This document shows positions 43,665-51,975 of a DNA stretch of 64,000 bases, piece by piece (position 1 is the stretch's first letter; the number at the start of each line of letters is the position of its first letter). Both the position numbers and the translations under genes were made by a program. Source of the DNA: Parvibaculum sp049671045 (GTDB taxonomy: Bacteria; Pseudomonadota; Alphaproteobacteria; Parvibaculales; Parvibaculaceae); the NCBI RefSeq assembly GCF_049671045.1, contig NZ_JBATUH010000018.1, forward strand, positions 1 through 64,000, given 5' to 3'. The notes under the pieces are model-generated. The model ran no database searches. It was not told the DNA's origin and worked only from the letters and a program-made list of their open reading frames with translations.

Positions 43665-46301
43665 GTGCTGGCATATTTCAAGGCGGGCGTGACGGCGAGG
43701 GTTCTCGGCTTTCTCGGGCTTTGTCTCGCGCTGGGAGGGCTTGTCGGTGTCTGGACCATCGAGCAGTACCAGCAGGTCGCGGAGAAGCTGGCCTTCGAGT
43801 CCTCGAAGCGCCTTGGCGACTTCACCGGCTCGATCGGCACGCAAATCGTGCGCAACGGCTTCTCGACGCTGCAGGCCATGTCGGGCTTCCAGCGCGTGCA
43901 GGGCATGAACCCGAAGGATTGCAGCGATGTCTCCCGCTTCTTTCTGAACAGCTCGCTCGGCTATTCCAATATCGGCGCCGTCACGCCTGCTGGCGATCTC
44001 TATTGCAGCGCGCTCACAGCCCCCCACCCGGTCAATCACCGGGATTCCCTCTGGTTCAGGCGCACGATCGAGACAGGCGCCCCCGCCGTCGGCAATTTCC
44101 AGACCAACCCCGTCAACGGCAGGCAGATCATCACCTTCAGCATGCCGCTGAAGAACCCGGATGGCTCGATCGCCCAGATCATCTTCGCGTCGCTCGAAAC
44201 GGCCTATATCGAGGGCGTGATCCGTCTGCCGAGCCTTCCGGCCGGCTCCACCGTGACTGTCATCGATCAGGACGGAAACCTGCTCATCGATCACCCGGCC
44301 GGTTCCGCGGCGCCGGGCGAGAACATGACCCATTGGCCTATCGCGGCGCGCGCCGCCGCCGCCGCAACCCGTTTCGTCATGGAGGGCACAGGGCTCGACG
44401 GCGCTCGCCGGTTCTACGCCTCGACCGGCATCTATGCGCGCGGCGCGCTCATCCCCGGCATCGCCACGCAGCCGACAAAGTCCATATCCATCATCATCGG
44501 CGTGCCGGCGAAGCGCGACATCGCCACGCTCCTGACGCCGCTCAAGGCATCAGGCGCCGCAATCGGCCTCGTCTTCCTTCTCATACTGACGGGCACCTAT
44601 GTCTTTCTCTCGCGTACCATGCTGCGCCCCATTCGGCAGATACACGCAGCCGCGCGTCAGTTGCGGCGGGGCGATTTCTCCGTCCGCCTTCCGGCCACCA
44701 CCCGGAGAGACGAGATCGGCACTCTTTCGAACAGCTTCAACGAGATGGCCAGCGCCCTTGCCGAGCGCGACACCAATCTGCGCCAGACGAGCGAGCGCCT
44801 CAGGCGGATACTCGATACCGAGCCCGGCTGCGTGAAGATTCTCGACCGCGACCTGCGCTTCGTCGACATCAACCGCGCAGGCGCCGAACTCATGTGCGCG
44901 CCCGACATCGAAAGCGTGCGCGGCGCCGATGTCCTTGATTTCGTCGCCGAGGAGGATCACGAACGCTTCAGGGCGCATATTCTTTCCGTCATCGACGGCA
45001 GGAAGGAATCGATCACCTATCAGCTCGTCGATTGCAATGGCGAGCGCCACTGGATCGAATCCCATGCCGCCGCCATTCGCCTCGCCGACGATGCGCCGCA
45101 CGCCTATATCGCGATCAGCCGCGACAAGACCGAGGAACTGAAAACGGCGGCCCAACTCGTGCAGGCGCAGAAGATGGAATCGATCGGCCGGCTCACCGGC
45201 GGCGTCGCGCATGACTTCAACAATCTGCTGACCGTCATGCTCGGAAATGCCGAAGTTCTGGTCGAGCGGCTGGCGGACCGGCCGGATCTGCGCCATCTCG
45301 CGGGCATGATCGAACAGGCCGCCCAGCGCGGCTCCGAACTCACGCACCGCATGCTCGCCTTCGCGCGCCGCCAGGTGCTGCGCCCGTCCGAGCTTGACGT
45401 CAACACGCTCGTCACCCAGTTGACCGATCTTATCGGCCGAACGCTCGGCGAGGATGTGCGGGTGCGGCTCGATACCACGCCCGGTCTCTGGCATGTGTCC
45501 GCCGATCCCGCCCAGATGGAATCGGCCCTCCTCAATCTGGCGCTCAATGCACGCGACGCCATGCCGGATGGCGGAATGCTGACGATCGAGACGAGAAATG
45601 TTCATCTCGATGCGGATTATGCGGCCCTCAATCCCGCTGCCGCGCCGGGGGACTATGTGCTCATCGCCGTCTCGGATTCAGGCGCGGGCATGACGCCTGC
45701 GGTCATGGAGAAGGCGTTCGACCCCTTCTTCACCACCAAGCCCGCGGGCAAGGGCTCGGGCCTCGGCCTCAGCATGGTCTATGGCTTCGTCAAGCAGTCG
45801 CAGGGCCATATCAAGATCTATAGCGAGCCCGGACAGGGCACCACCATCCGCATCTATCTGCCGAAAAGTGCCGAAGGAACGGCGGTCCGCGAAATCCCGG
45901 AGACGGTTCAGGAGACGGATGTCAACGGCCAGGAAACGATCCTCGTCGTGGAGGATGAGGAGGCCGTGCGTGCCTATGTATGCGCGCAGCTTCGCGACCT
46001 CGGCTACCGCGTGCTCGAGGCGCCTCATGCCGAAGCGGCCCTCGCCATCTTCGAGAGCGAGGACGGGGCTTCGATCGACCTTCTCTTCACCGACGTCGTG
46101 CTTCCCGGCGGGCTCAACGGGCGCCATCTCGCCGAGCGGGCGGCCTCGCTGCATCCCCGCCTCAAGGTGCTCTACACGACCGGCTATACGGAGAACGCCG
46201 TCGTCCATAACGGCAAGCTCGATGCGGGGGTGCAGCTTCTGACGAAGCCCTATCGCCGCGCCGACCTCGCCCGCCAGATCCGGCAGGCGCTTTTCGCCTG
46301 A
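43665..46301 (+). CDS. Hybrid sensor histidine kinase (Cache-HAMP-PAS-HisKA-HATPase-REC)
   Basis: The 878-residue kinase has a membrane helix (about 12-32), a periplasmic double-Cache-like sensor (33-290) with paired cysteines (C86, C114), a second helix (295-316), HAMP (317-370), PAS (378-490), HisKA with H516 in LTGGVAHDFNNLL, an HATPase domain with N-box NLALNARDAMPDGG and G-boxes SDSGAGM and GKGSGLGLSMVYGF, and a C-terminal receiver (about 755-878) with the acceptor in LLFTDVVLPGG. The HDFNNLL type H-box with an attached receiver is common in HWE-distinct, PAS-linked kinases. The start is GTG 43665. It has no response regulator next to it and may feed the Hpt at 35.4 kb or ChpT; this is inference. 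Confidence 0.9.
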   Translation: MLAYFKAGVTARVLGFLGLCLALGGLVGVWTIEQYQQVAEKLAFESSKRLGDFTGSIGTQIVRNGFSTLQAMSGFQRVQGMNPKDCSDVSRFFLNSSLGYSNIGAVTPAGDLYCSALTAPHPVNHRDSLWFRRTIETGAPAVGNFQTNPVNGRQIITFSMPLKNPDGSIAQIIFASLETAYIEGVIRLPSLPAGSTVTVIDQDGNLLIDHPAGSAAPGENMTHWPIAARAAAAATRFVMEGTGLDGARRFYASTGIYARGALIPGIATQPTKSISIIIGVPAKRDIATLLTPLKASGAAIGLVFLLILTGTYVFLSRTMLRPIRQIHAAARQLRRGDFSVRLPATTRRDEIGTLSNSFNEMASALAERDTNLRQTSERLRRILDTEPGCVKILDRDLRFVDINRAGAELMCAPDIESVRGADVLDFVAEEDHERFRAHILSVIDGRKESITYQLVDCNGERHWIESHAAAIRLADDAPHAYIAISRDKTEELKTAAQLVQAQKMESIGRLTGGVAHDFNNLLTVMLGNAEVLVERLADRPDLRHLAGMIEQAAQRGSELTHRMLAFARRQVLRPSELDVNTLVTQLTDLIGRTLGEDVRVRLDTTPGLWHVSADPAQMESALLNLALNARDAMPDGGMLTIETRNVHLDADYAALNPAAAPGDYVLIAVSDSGAGMTPAVMEKAFDPFFTTKPAGKGSGLGLSMVYGFVKQSQGHIKIYSEPGQGTTIRIYLPKSAEGTAVREIPETVQETDVNGQETILVVEDEEAVRAYVCAQLRDLGYRVLEAPHAEAALAIFESEDGASIDLLFTDVVLPGGLNGRHLAERAASLHPRLKVLYTTGYTENAVVHNGKLDAGVQLLTKPYRRADLARQIRQALFA

Positions 46302-46305
46302 CATA

Positions 46306-46327
46306 AAAATAGACCATGGTCTATTTT
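46306..46327. promoter_or_regulatory. Perfect 22-bp palindrome upstream of coq4 (candidate operator)
   Basis: Bases 46306-46316 (AAAATAGACCA) are followed immediately by their exact reverse complement to 46327. The palindrome lies 4 bases after the hybrid kinase stop and 36 bases before the Coq4 start. The core TAGACC/GGTCTA resembles operators of some TetR-family repressors (LmrA type, from memory). It is a poor terminator because the stem is mostly AT. No regulator gene for it is in the window. Confidence 0.7.
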
Positions 46328-46362
46328 AAGACTAACATCGCTCCGAAAAGAAGCGGGCGGCA

Positions 46363-47355
46363 ATGGACATGACGGCAAGGCAGCGCGAATTTGAAAGGCT
46401 GGTCGCAGGTTTCGACGCGGCCGGCGCCGCGGGAGAGCGGCTGGCGGAGACGGCCCGTCTGGCGAAATCAGGCGATGAAGGAGCCGCAACGCGCCTTGCC
46501 GCCGCCATTGCGCGCATCGCCTTCGTCACACCCGGCGCGGCCACGCCCGTTCTCGATGCCATTGCCGAGGCATGGCTGGAGCACGCGCCGGGCAGCCTGC
46601 CCCGAACACCCGCGACGGAGGAAGCGATTGCGGAGATTTCGGCGCCGGGCTTTCCGGATCCCGATTTCTGGGCGGCCTTCTGGGCCTTTGTCGGCGATCC
46701 GAACCCCGGCAGCGGCGAGGAAGTGACCGCGCGCATCGCATCGCTCGGCGGGCTTCTCCATGAGAGCTTCCGCGCCCGCGCGCTGAAGGTCGCCGAAACG
46801 CATCCCGGCGCGGCGGGCGCCGCCTCGCGCGAGCTTCCGCCGCCATTGACGCTCGACATCCTCGGCGCCCAACCGGAAGGCTCGCTCGGCCACGATTTCT
46901 ATCGGCTCATTCTCGACAATGGCTTCAATCTCGAAGTGCTCGACCGCGAGGCGATCGGTCTTGCCACCCTGCCGCCGGCGTTGCGCTACCTCAATACGCG
47001 CATCCTGCAAATGCACGATGTCTGGCACCTCATGGCCGGCTACCGCACGACGGTGCTGCAGGAGATCGGCATCTCGGCCTTTCAGCTCGCACAGTTCGGG
47101 CACAATTATTCGGCCATGGTCGTGGCAACGGCGGCGGCTTCCGCCGCTCTCAATTCGCGCGAGGCATTCAGCCTCATCATGCAGGTCACGGCCGAGGCAT
47201 GGGTGCATGGCCGCACCGCGCCCTGTTTCATGGCGATCGAATGGGAGAAGGAGTGGCACCTGCCCATTGCCGAGATCCGCGCCCGCCACGGCATCCGCCC
47301 CTTCGAGAGCATTTTTCCGGCCGACCTGATCGAACAGTTGCGCGTGGCCGCCTAG
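46363..47355 (+). CDS. Coq4 family ubiquinone-biosynthesis protein
   Basis: The product (330 residues) has a variable N-terminal half and a C-terminal Coq4 domain (about 165-325). The conserved metal-site motif HDVWHLMAGYRTTVLQEIG (H218, D219, H222, E234) is intact. In eukaryotes Coq4 organises the CoQ synthesis complex and was recently linked to the C1 decarboxylation-hydroxylation step. Bacterial Coq4-like proteins are less studied. The start is ATG 46363 or 46369. It is preceded by a perfect 22-bp palindrome, so it is probably regulated separately from the upstream kinase. About 165 N-terminal residues beyond the Coq4 domain are unexplained. Confidence 0.88.
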   Translation: MDMTARQREFERLVAGFDAAGAAGERLAETARLAKSGDEGAATRLAAAIARIAFVTPGAATPVLDAIAEAWLEHAPGSLPRTPATEEAIAEISAPGFPDPDFWAAFWAFVGDPNPGSGEEVTARIASLGGLLHESFRARALKVAETHPGAAGAASRELPPPLTLDILGAQPEGSLGHDFYRLILDNGFNLEVLDREAIGLATLPPALRYLNTRILQMHDVWHLMAGYRTTVLQEIGISAFQLAQFGHNYSAMVVATAAASAALNSREAFSLIMQVTAEAWVHGRTAPCFMAIEWEKEWHLPIAEIRARHGIRPFESIFPADLIEQLRVAA

Positions 47356-47747
47356 CCTCGCGGCTCCCGCCGCAGCATGAGCGCGTTCTGTTGCGGCTGC
47401 GTGCCGTCGAGCCCTGCCTGAAGCTCGGCCCAGCCGACATTCCGCCAGCGCTCGACGGCCTTGCGGATGACGGTGCCGGGCTTCGACAATCCGTTCTTCT
47501 CCATCTGCTCGTTCCAGGTCGCCGAAAGCGCGACGACGCCATCCTGCACCGGCCCCACGCCGAAGCCGTTGACCACGGTGACGAGGGCGGCGCTGTTGAA
47601 AAGGAGCAGCATCAGAACGGCGATCCACATGGCGCGCGTGAAAAGCGCGACATTGCCGCGCGTCACCGCCTCGGCCTCGAGATCGGCGGCGCGCACCGCC
47701 GCCACCCTTTCATCGGCCCTGTTCCGGTCATCGAGAAGATCGAGCAT
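47352..47747 (-). CDS. Single-helix membrane protein linked to MBOAT, function unknown
   Basis: The 131-residue protein has one membrane helix (about residues 40-62, MWIAVLMLLLFNSAALVTVV), a charged N-terminal part and a C-terminal soluble part of about 70 residues (DGVVALSATWNEQMEKNGL...RWRNVGWAELQAGLD). I recognise no family. It starts 7 bases after the MBOAT stop on the same strand, so the two are in one operon and it may be an accessory of the acyltransferase. Its stop overlaps the stop of the convergent coq4 by four bases. Confidence 0.75.
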   Translation of the reverse strand: MLDLLDDRNRADERVAAVRAADLEAEAVTRGNVALFTRAMWIAVLMLLLFNSAALVTVVNGFGVGPVQDGVVALSATWNEQMEKNGLSKPGTVIRKAVERWRNVGWAELQAGLDGTQPQQNALMLRREPRG

Positions 47748-47754
47748 CCGAACC

Positions 47755-49206
47755 TCAGAACTGGAAATAGATGAAGGGCGCGACGCCTTCGGGCGCCACC
47801 ATCCAGATGAGCACGATCCCGGCCCCGAGGAGAAGCCCGAGGAGCGGCGACGGCAGAAGCCTGATGCCGAGCGCGAGTTCGCGCCCGAGATCGCGCGGCG
47901 TGAACTGGAAGGCGAGCCCCAGAAGCACGAGCCCGGCGAGGAAGGGCGTCGCATGGGCGCTCTGTGCGGCGGAGCCCGCGAGCCCGGCGAGATAGGCGCC
48001 CGCCGTCTCGAAACTGTCGGCGCGGAAGAAGATCCACGCAAAACAGACGAGGTGGAACGTCCAGACGACACCGATCCAATGCTGAAGCCGGTTGCCGAGC
48101 TTCGTCATCAGGCCGGGATAGTCAGCCTGCGGCGGCGCCAGCTCGTCGAGCCTGCCGCGCACCCATCGCTCGACGCCGAGCATGGCGCCATGAAAGGCGC
48201 CCCAGAACACGAAGTTCCATGCCGCCCCGTGCCACACGCCGCCGAGAAACATGGTGAGAAAGAGATTGCGATAGGTCTTGGCTTCGCCGAAACGGCTGCC
48301 CCCGAGCGGGATATAGAGATAGTCCCTGAGCCATGTCGAAAGCGAGATGTGCCAGCGCCGCCAGAACTCCTGAAGGCTCGAAGCGCGATAGGGCTGGTTG
48401 AAGTTCTCGCGGAAGCGATAGCCGAGAAGCGCCGCGATGCCGATGGCAATGTCGCTATAGCCGGAAAAATCGCAATAGATCTGGATCGCATAGCCATAGA
48501 CCGCGATCAGCAGATCGAACGAGCTTGCCGCCGTCGGATCGAAGAAGACCGGATCGACGAGATCGGTCGCGAGATAGTTCGCGATCACCATCTTCTTGGC
48601 GAGCCCGGTCAGCACGAGCACGGTCCCGACGGCCACATGCTCGCGCGTGAGCCGCGCCGGCGCGTGAAGCTGGGGAATGAAATCGGCCGCGCGCACGATG
48701 GGGCCCGCGACGAGCTGGGGAAAGAACGACTTGAAGAGCATCACGTCGAGCAACGACCGCTCGGCCGCCACATGGCCCCTGTAAACATCGACGACATAGG
48801 AAATGCCCTGAAAGGTGAAGAAGGAAATCCCGATCGGAAGAATGATTTCCATGAAGGGCAGATCGCGCTGGAGCCCCAGCGCCGTCAGCAATTCGTCGAG
48901 CGATGTGAGGAAGAAGCCGTAATATTTGAAGAAGGCGAGAACGCCGAGATCGACCGCCACGGTGAGCCCGACGACGAGTTTTCTCAGCCCCGGCCGCCTG
49001 AGCGAGCCCAGCGCAAGGCCGCCCAGATAGTTGATGAGCGTCGTCGCGAAGAGAAGCGCGGTGAAGCGCCAGTCCCACCAGCCATAGAAGAAATAGCTGG
49101 CCCCGACGAGAAAGTATTTCCGGGGATCGGGCGTCCAGCGCAGCCCCCAGCTGATCGTGAAGACGATCAGAAAGAAAATTCCGAACTCAAGAGTCGGAAA
49201 CAGCAT
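47755..49206 (-). CDS. MBOAT family O-acyltransferase (AlgI/DltB-like)
   Basis: The 483-residue product has many membrane helices and the MBOAT signatures: FPTLEFGIFFLIVFTISWGL at the start, YYGFFLTSLDELL, LPIGISFFTFQGISYVVDVYRG, VAGPIVRAADFIPQL, IYCDFSGYSDIAIGIAALLG, FWRRWHISLSTWLRDYLYIPLGGSR, and the catalytic histidine in MFLGGVWHGAAWNFVFWG. Such proteins move acyl (often acetyl) groups across the membrane onto envelope polysaccharides together with periplasmic SGNH partners. Two SGNH proteins lie at 58.6-60.8 kb on the same strand rather than beside it. Substrate unknown. Confidence 0.93.
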   Translation of the reverse strand: MLFPTLEFGIFFLIVFTISWGLRWTPDPRKYFLVGASYFFYGWWDWRFTALLFATTLINYLGGLALGSLRRPGLRKLVVGLTVAVDLGVLAFFKYYGFFLTSLDELLTALGLQRDLPFMEIILPIGISFFTFQGISYVVDVYRGHVAAERSLLDVMLFKSFFPQLVAGPIVRAADFIPQLHAPARLTREHVAVGTVLVLTGLAKKMVIANYLATDLVDPVFFDPTAASSFDLLIAVYGYAIQIYCDFSGYSDIAIGIAALLGYRFRENFNQPYRASSLQEFWRRWHISLSTWLRDYLYIPLGGSRFGEAKTYRNLFLTMFLGGVWHGAAWNFVFWGAFHGAMLGVERWVRGRLDELAPPQADYPGLMTKLGNRLQHWIGVVWTFHLVCFAWIFFRADSFETAGAYLAGLAGSAAQSAHATPFLAGLVLLGLAFQFTPRDLGRELALGIRLLPSPLLGLLLGAGIVLIWMVAPEGVAPFIYFQF

Positions 49207-49444
49207 GCCGCCATTGCCCCATTTGCCCCGCCCGGCCTCGCCCGCCGGGCAGGCTCAACGGCATGTGCCAATATCGGACAGCGGCCTGAAAACCTCAATC
49301 GCAGCCTTGATTTTTGGTTAATGCCGCCGCCGCCACGGCGCGCGCCCCGCGCCGCTTGAGCGAAATCAATGCGGCAAGCGCCGTCATGGCGCGTCATTGG
49401 TTCGCCGTTCTCTCCACCGGAACCGCGGCGAGATGGGCACCGCC

Positions 49445-50095
49445 ATGACCGACCATCGCGACACATCCGAGACACACGAGCTGGTGCGGATACCGCCCCT
49501 CGGCCTGCCGGGAACGCTCGACATACCGCGCGCGGCGCGCGGCATCGTCATCTTCGCCCATGGCAGCGGCAGCAGCAGGCTCAGCCCGCGCAATATCCAT
49601 GTCGCGGGCGCGCTGCGAAAGGCGGGCTTCGGCACCCTGCTCTTCGATCTTCTCAGCGAGGAGGAGGCCGACATTCGCGCCCATGTGTTCGATATCGACC
49701 TTCTCTCCGGGCGGCTGGCGGCAGCCGCCGAATGGCTCGCCGCAAGGACGGCCGCGCAGCGGCTTCCGCTCGGCCTTTTCGGCGCGAGCACGGGCGCGGC
49801 AGCGGCGCTCGTTGCGGCAGCGGGCGAGCCCAAGATGTTCAAGGCGGTCGTCTCGCGAGGCGGGCGGCCGGACCTCGCGGGCGAGAGTCTCTCCGGCGTC
49901 AGGGCGCCGACGCTCCTCATCGTCGGCGGGCACGATCCCGACGTGCTGGCGCTCAATCGCGCGGCACTCGAAGAACTCGATTGCACGAAGCGTCTCGAGA
50001 TCGTGCCCGGCGCGACCCATCTTTTCGAAGAGCGCGGCACGCTCGATCAGGTCATCGAACTGGCGCAGGACTGGTTCCTCACTCATTTGCACTAG
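49445..50095 (+). CDS. Dienelactone hydrolase family alpha/beta hydrolase
   Basis: The 216-residue protein starts with a beta-rich segment (LVRIPPLGLPGTLDIP), then GIVIFAHGSGSSRLSPRN, nucleophile elbow GLFGASTGAAAAL (serine), aspartate in LIVGGHDPDVLAL and histidine in PGATHLFEE. In several bacteria, such as mycobacterial Rv0571c, a domain of this kind is fused to a phosphoribosyltransferase; here the two are separate adjacent genes, 13 bases apart. Substrate unknown. The start is uncertain between ATG 49433 and ATG 49445; GTG 49397 is also open. Confidence 0.85.
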   Translation: MTDHRDTSETHELVRIPPLGLPGTLDIPRAARGIVIFAHGSGSSRLSPRNIHVAGALRKAGFGTLLFDLLSEEEADIRAHVFDIDLLSGRLAAAAEWLAARTAAQRLPLGLFGASTGAAAALVAAAGEPKMFKAVVSRGGRPDLAGESLSGVRAPTLLIVGGHDPDVLALNRAALEELDCTKRLEIVPGATHLFEERGTLDQVIELAQDWFLTHLH

Positions 50096-50108
50096 GGGGA
50101 GAGGCCCC

Positions 50109-50780
50109 ATGTTCGCCAATCGCGAGGAAGCGGGCCGCAAGCTCGGCGAGAAGCTCGCGCGCTTCAAGACCGAGAACCCTTGCGTGCTCGCCCTGCCGCG
50201 CGGCGGACTGCCGGTCGCGCTCGAAATCGCCATCCGCCTCCAGGCGCCGCTCGATCTCGTCATCGTGCGCAAGCTCGGCGCGCCCTGGCAGCCGGAACTT
50301 GCCATCGGCGCGGTTGTCGATGGCGATCCGCCGCAACTCGTCCTCAACCGCGAAATCGTCGCGCAGCTCGGCATTTCACAGGCCCGGATCGAGGAAGAGA
50401 AGCAGCGCCAGATCGAGGAGATCAGACGCCGCAGGGAGACCTATCTCGCCGGCCGGCCGCGCGTCGATGTCGCCGGGCGCACCGCGATCATCGTCGATGA
50501 CGGCATTGCGACCGGCGCGACCATCAAGGCGGCGATCCTCGCCATTCGCGCGCTGAAGCCGAAAAGGATCGTGCTCGCCGTGCCCGTGGCGCCGACCGAG
50601 ACGGTCGCGGCGCTGAAGCACGAAGCCGACGAGGTCGTCTGCCTCGAGGCTCATGACGATTTCACGGCGATCAGTCCCTATTATCGCGATTTCCGTCAGC
50701 TCGAGGACGAGGAGATGCACACGCTGCTGGCGCGCGCTCCTGTGCCGCCGCGAGCGGGCGGTGCGCCGGGAACGAAATGA
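50109..50780 (+). CDS. Phosphoribosyltransferase-domain protein
   Basis: The 223-residue protein has a type I phosphoribosyltransferase fold: LALPRGGLPVALEIA, LVIVRKLGAPWQPELAIGAV (the PPi loop region), and the PRPP-binding motif AIIVDDGIATGATIKAAI. It is not the ordinary purine or pyrimidine enzyme, and the substrate is unknown. GGGGAGAGG precedes ATG 50109. Its start codons and spacing tie it to the dienelactone hydrolase upstream and to capA downstream (four-base overlap). A PRPP synthetase gene follows within 1.2 kb, giving it a possible dedicated PRPP source. Confidence 0.87.
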   Translation: MFANREEAGRKLGEKLARFKTENPCVLALPRGGLPVALEIAIRLQAPLDLVIVRKLGAPWQPELAIGAVVDGDPPQLVLNREIVAQLGISQARIEEEKQRQIEEIRRRRETYLAGRPRVDVAGRTAIIVDDGIATGATIKAAILAIRALKPKRIVLAVPVAPTETVAALKHEADEVVCLEAHDDFTAISPYYRDFRQLEDEEMHTLLARAPVPPRAGGAPGTK

Positions 50781-51931
50781 GCGCTCGGCCGGATGACAGC
50801 GGCTCGCTCCGGCTCTTCCTTGCCGGCGACGTCATGCTTGGGCGCGGCGTCGACCGGATACTGCCGCATCCCGGCGATCCACGGATCTATGAAAGCCATA
50901 TGCGCTCGGCCGAAGAATATGTCCGGATCGCCGAAGCCGCGCATGGCACGATCCCGCGCGGGGCGGGCCATGCCTATGTCTGGGGAGACGCGGCGGCGGC
51001 TCTCGACCGTCTCACCCCCGACCTCAGGATCGTCAATCTCGAAACCGCGGTGACTGTCTCGCGCAGCGCGCTGCCCAAGGGCATCAACTACAGAATGCAT
51101 CCGCGAAACGCCGAGGCGCTCCGCGCCTTCAGGATCGACGCCTGCTCGCTTGCCAACAATCACACCCTCGATTGGGGCGAGGATGGCCTCATCGAAACGC
51201 TGGCGACGCTCCACAGGCTCGGCATCGCAACCGCAGGCGCGGGGCGCGGCGCGGCGGAGGCCGTTGCCCCCGCCATCCTCATGCCGGCGCGGGGCGGGCG
51301 CGTCCTTCTCTTCGCGGCCGCCATGGCGTCGAGCGGCACACCGGATAGCTGGGCGGCACGCGAGACGCGCCCCGGCCTTTTCCTTATCGACGATCTCAGC
51401 AAAGAGAGCGCCGATGGCCTCGCACGGCGCATCGCCGCCGCTCGCGCGCCGGGCGATGTCGTCGTGCTCTCGCTCCATTGGAGCGGAAACTGGGGATACG
51501 ATCTCTCGCCCGAGGAAATCGCCTTCGCGCATGCCCTCATCGACCGCGCCGGGGTCGATATTCTGCACGGCCACTCATCTCATCACCCTAAGGCGGTCGA
51601 AGTTCACCACGGCAAGCTCGTTCTCTATGGCTGCGGCGATTTCGTGAACGACTATGAAGGCATTGGCGGCTACGAGGCGTTTCGCGGCGATCTGGTGCTC
51701 GGCTATCTGGCGCGGATCGACCCGGCGGATGGAACGCTCAAGGCGCTCTCTCTCCTTCCCTTCCGGCTGCGGAAGTTCCGCCTCGAACGGGCGTCGGCCG
51801 AAGAGCGCCTCTGGCTTCAAAACATGCTGTCGCGCGAATGTGCGCGCTTCGGCCCCGATGTCGAACAGAATGGCGAGGCGGCATTGCGTCTCGTCTGGCC
51901 GGAGCAGGACGCAAAGCCGCGCCGAAATTGA
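50777..51931 (+). CDS. CapA family metallophosphatase-like protein
   Basis: The 384-residue protein has the CapA/PgsA pattern: LFLAGDVMLGRGVDRIL at the start (metal-binding aspartate), LRIVNLETAVTVS, SLANNHTLDWGEDGL (asparagine-histidine), VVLSLHWSGNWGYDLSPEEI, LIDRAGVDILHGHSSHHPKAVEVHHGKLVLYGCGDFVNDYE. It lacks a signal peptide, unlike poly-gamma-glutamate CapA proteins, so it is probably a cytoplasmic phosphoesterase acting on an unknown phosphoester. It overlaps the upstream phosphoribosyltransferase by four bases. Confidence 0.88.
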   Translation: MSARPDDSGSLRLFLAGDVMLGRGVDRILPHPGDPRIYESHMRSAEEYVRIAEAAHGTIPRGAGHAYVWGDAAAALDRLTPDLRIVNLETAVTVSRSALPKGINYRMHPRNAEALRAFRIDACSLANNHTLDWGEDGLIETLATLHRLGIATAGAGRGAAEAVAPAILMPARGGRVLLFAAAMASSGTPDSWAARETRPGLFLIDDLSKESADGLARRIAAARAPGDVVVLSLHWSGNWGYDLSPEEIAFAHALIDRAGVDILHGHSSHHPKAVEVHHGKLVLYGCGDFVNDYEGIGGYEAFRGDLVLGYLARIDPADGTLKALSLLPFRLRKFRLERASAEERLWLQNMLSRECARFGPDVEQNGEAALRLVWPEQDAKPRRN

Positions 51932-51975
51932 TCGAGATCATGCCGCGCCGCCGGTCCGCGGCCTAGACTTCCCAC

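Noticed and set aside
46306..46327. RutR-type operator or terminator interpretation of the palindrome
   Set aside because: The RutR box TTGACCA-N2-TGGTCAA has a two-base gap and TTGA arms, which do not match; as a terminator the stem is too AT-rich. A TetR-like operator is kept as the more likely reading.
49207..49444. Direct repeats or att sites at the left edge of the PRPP/RNA-repair block
   Set aside because: By eye no repeat shared with 58552-58572 was found; without alignment tools I cannot claim one.
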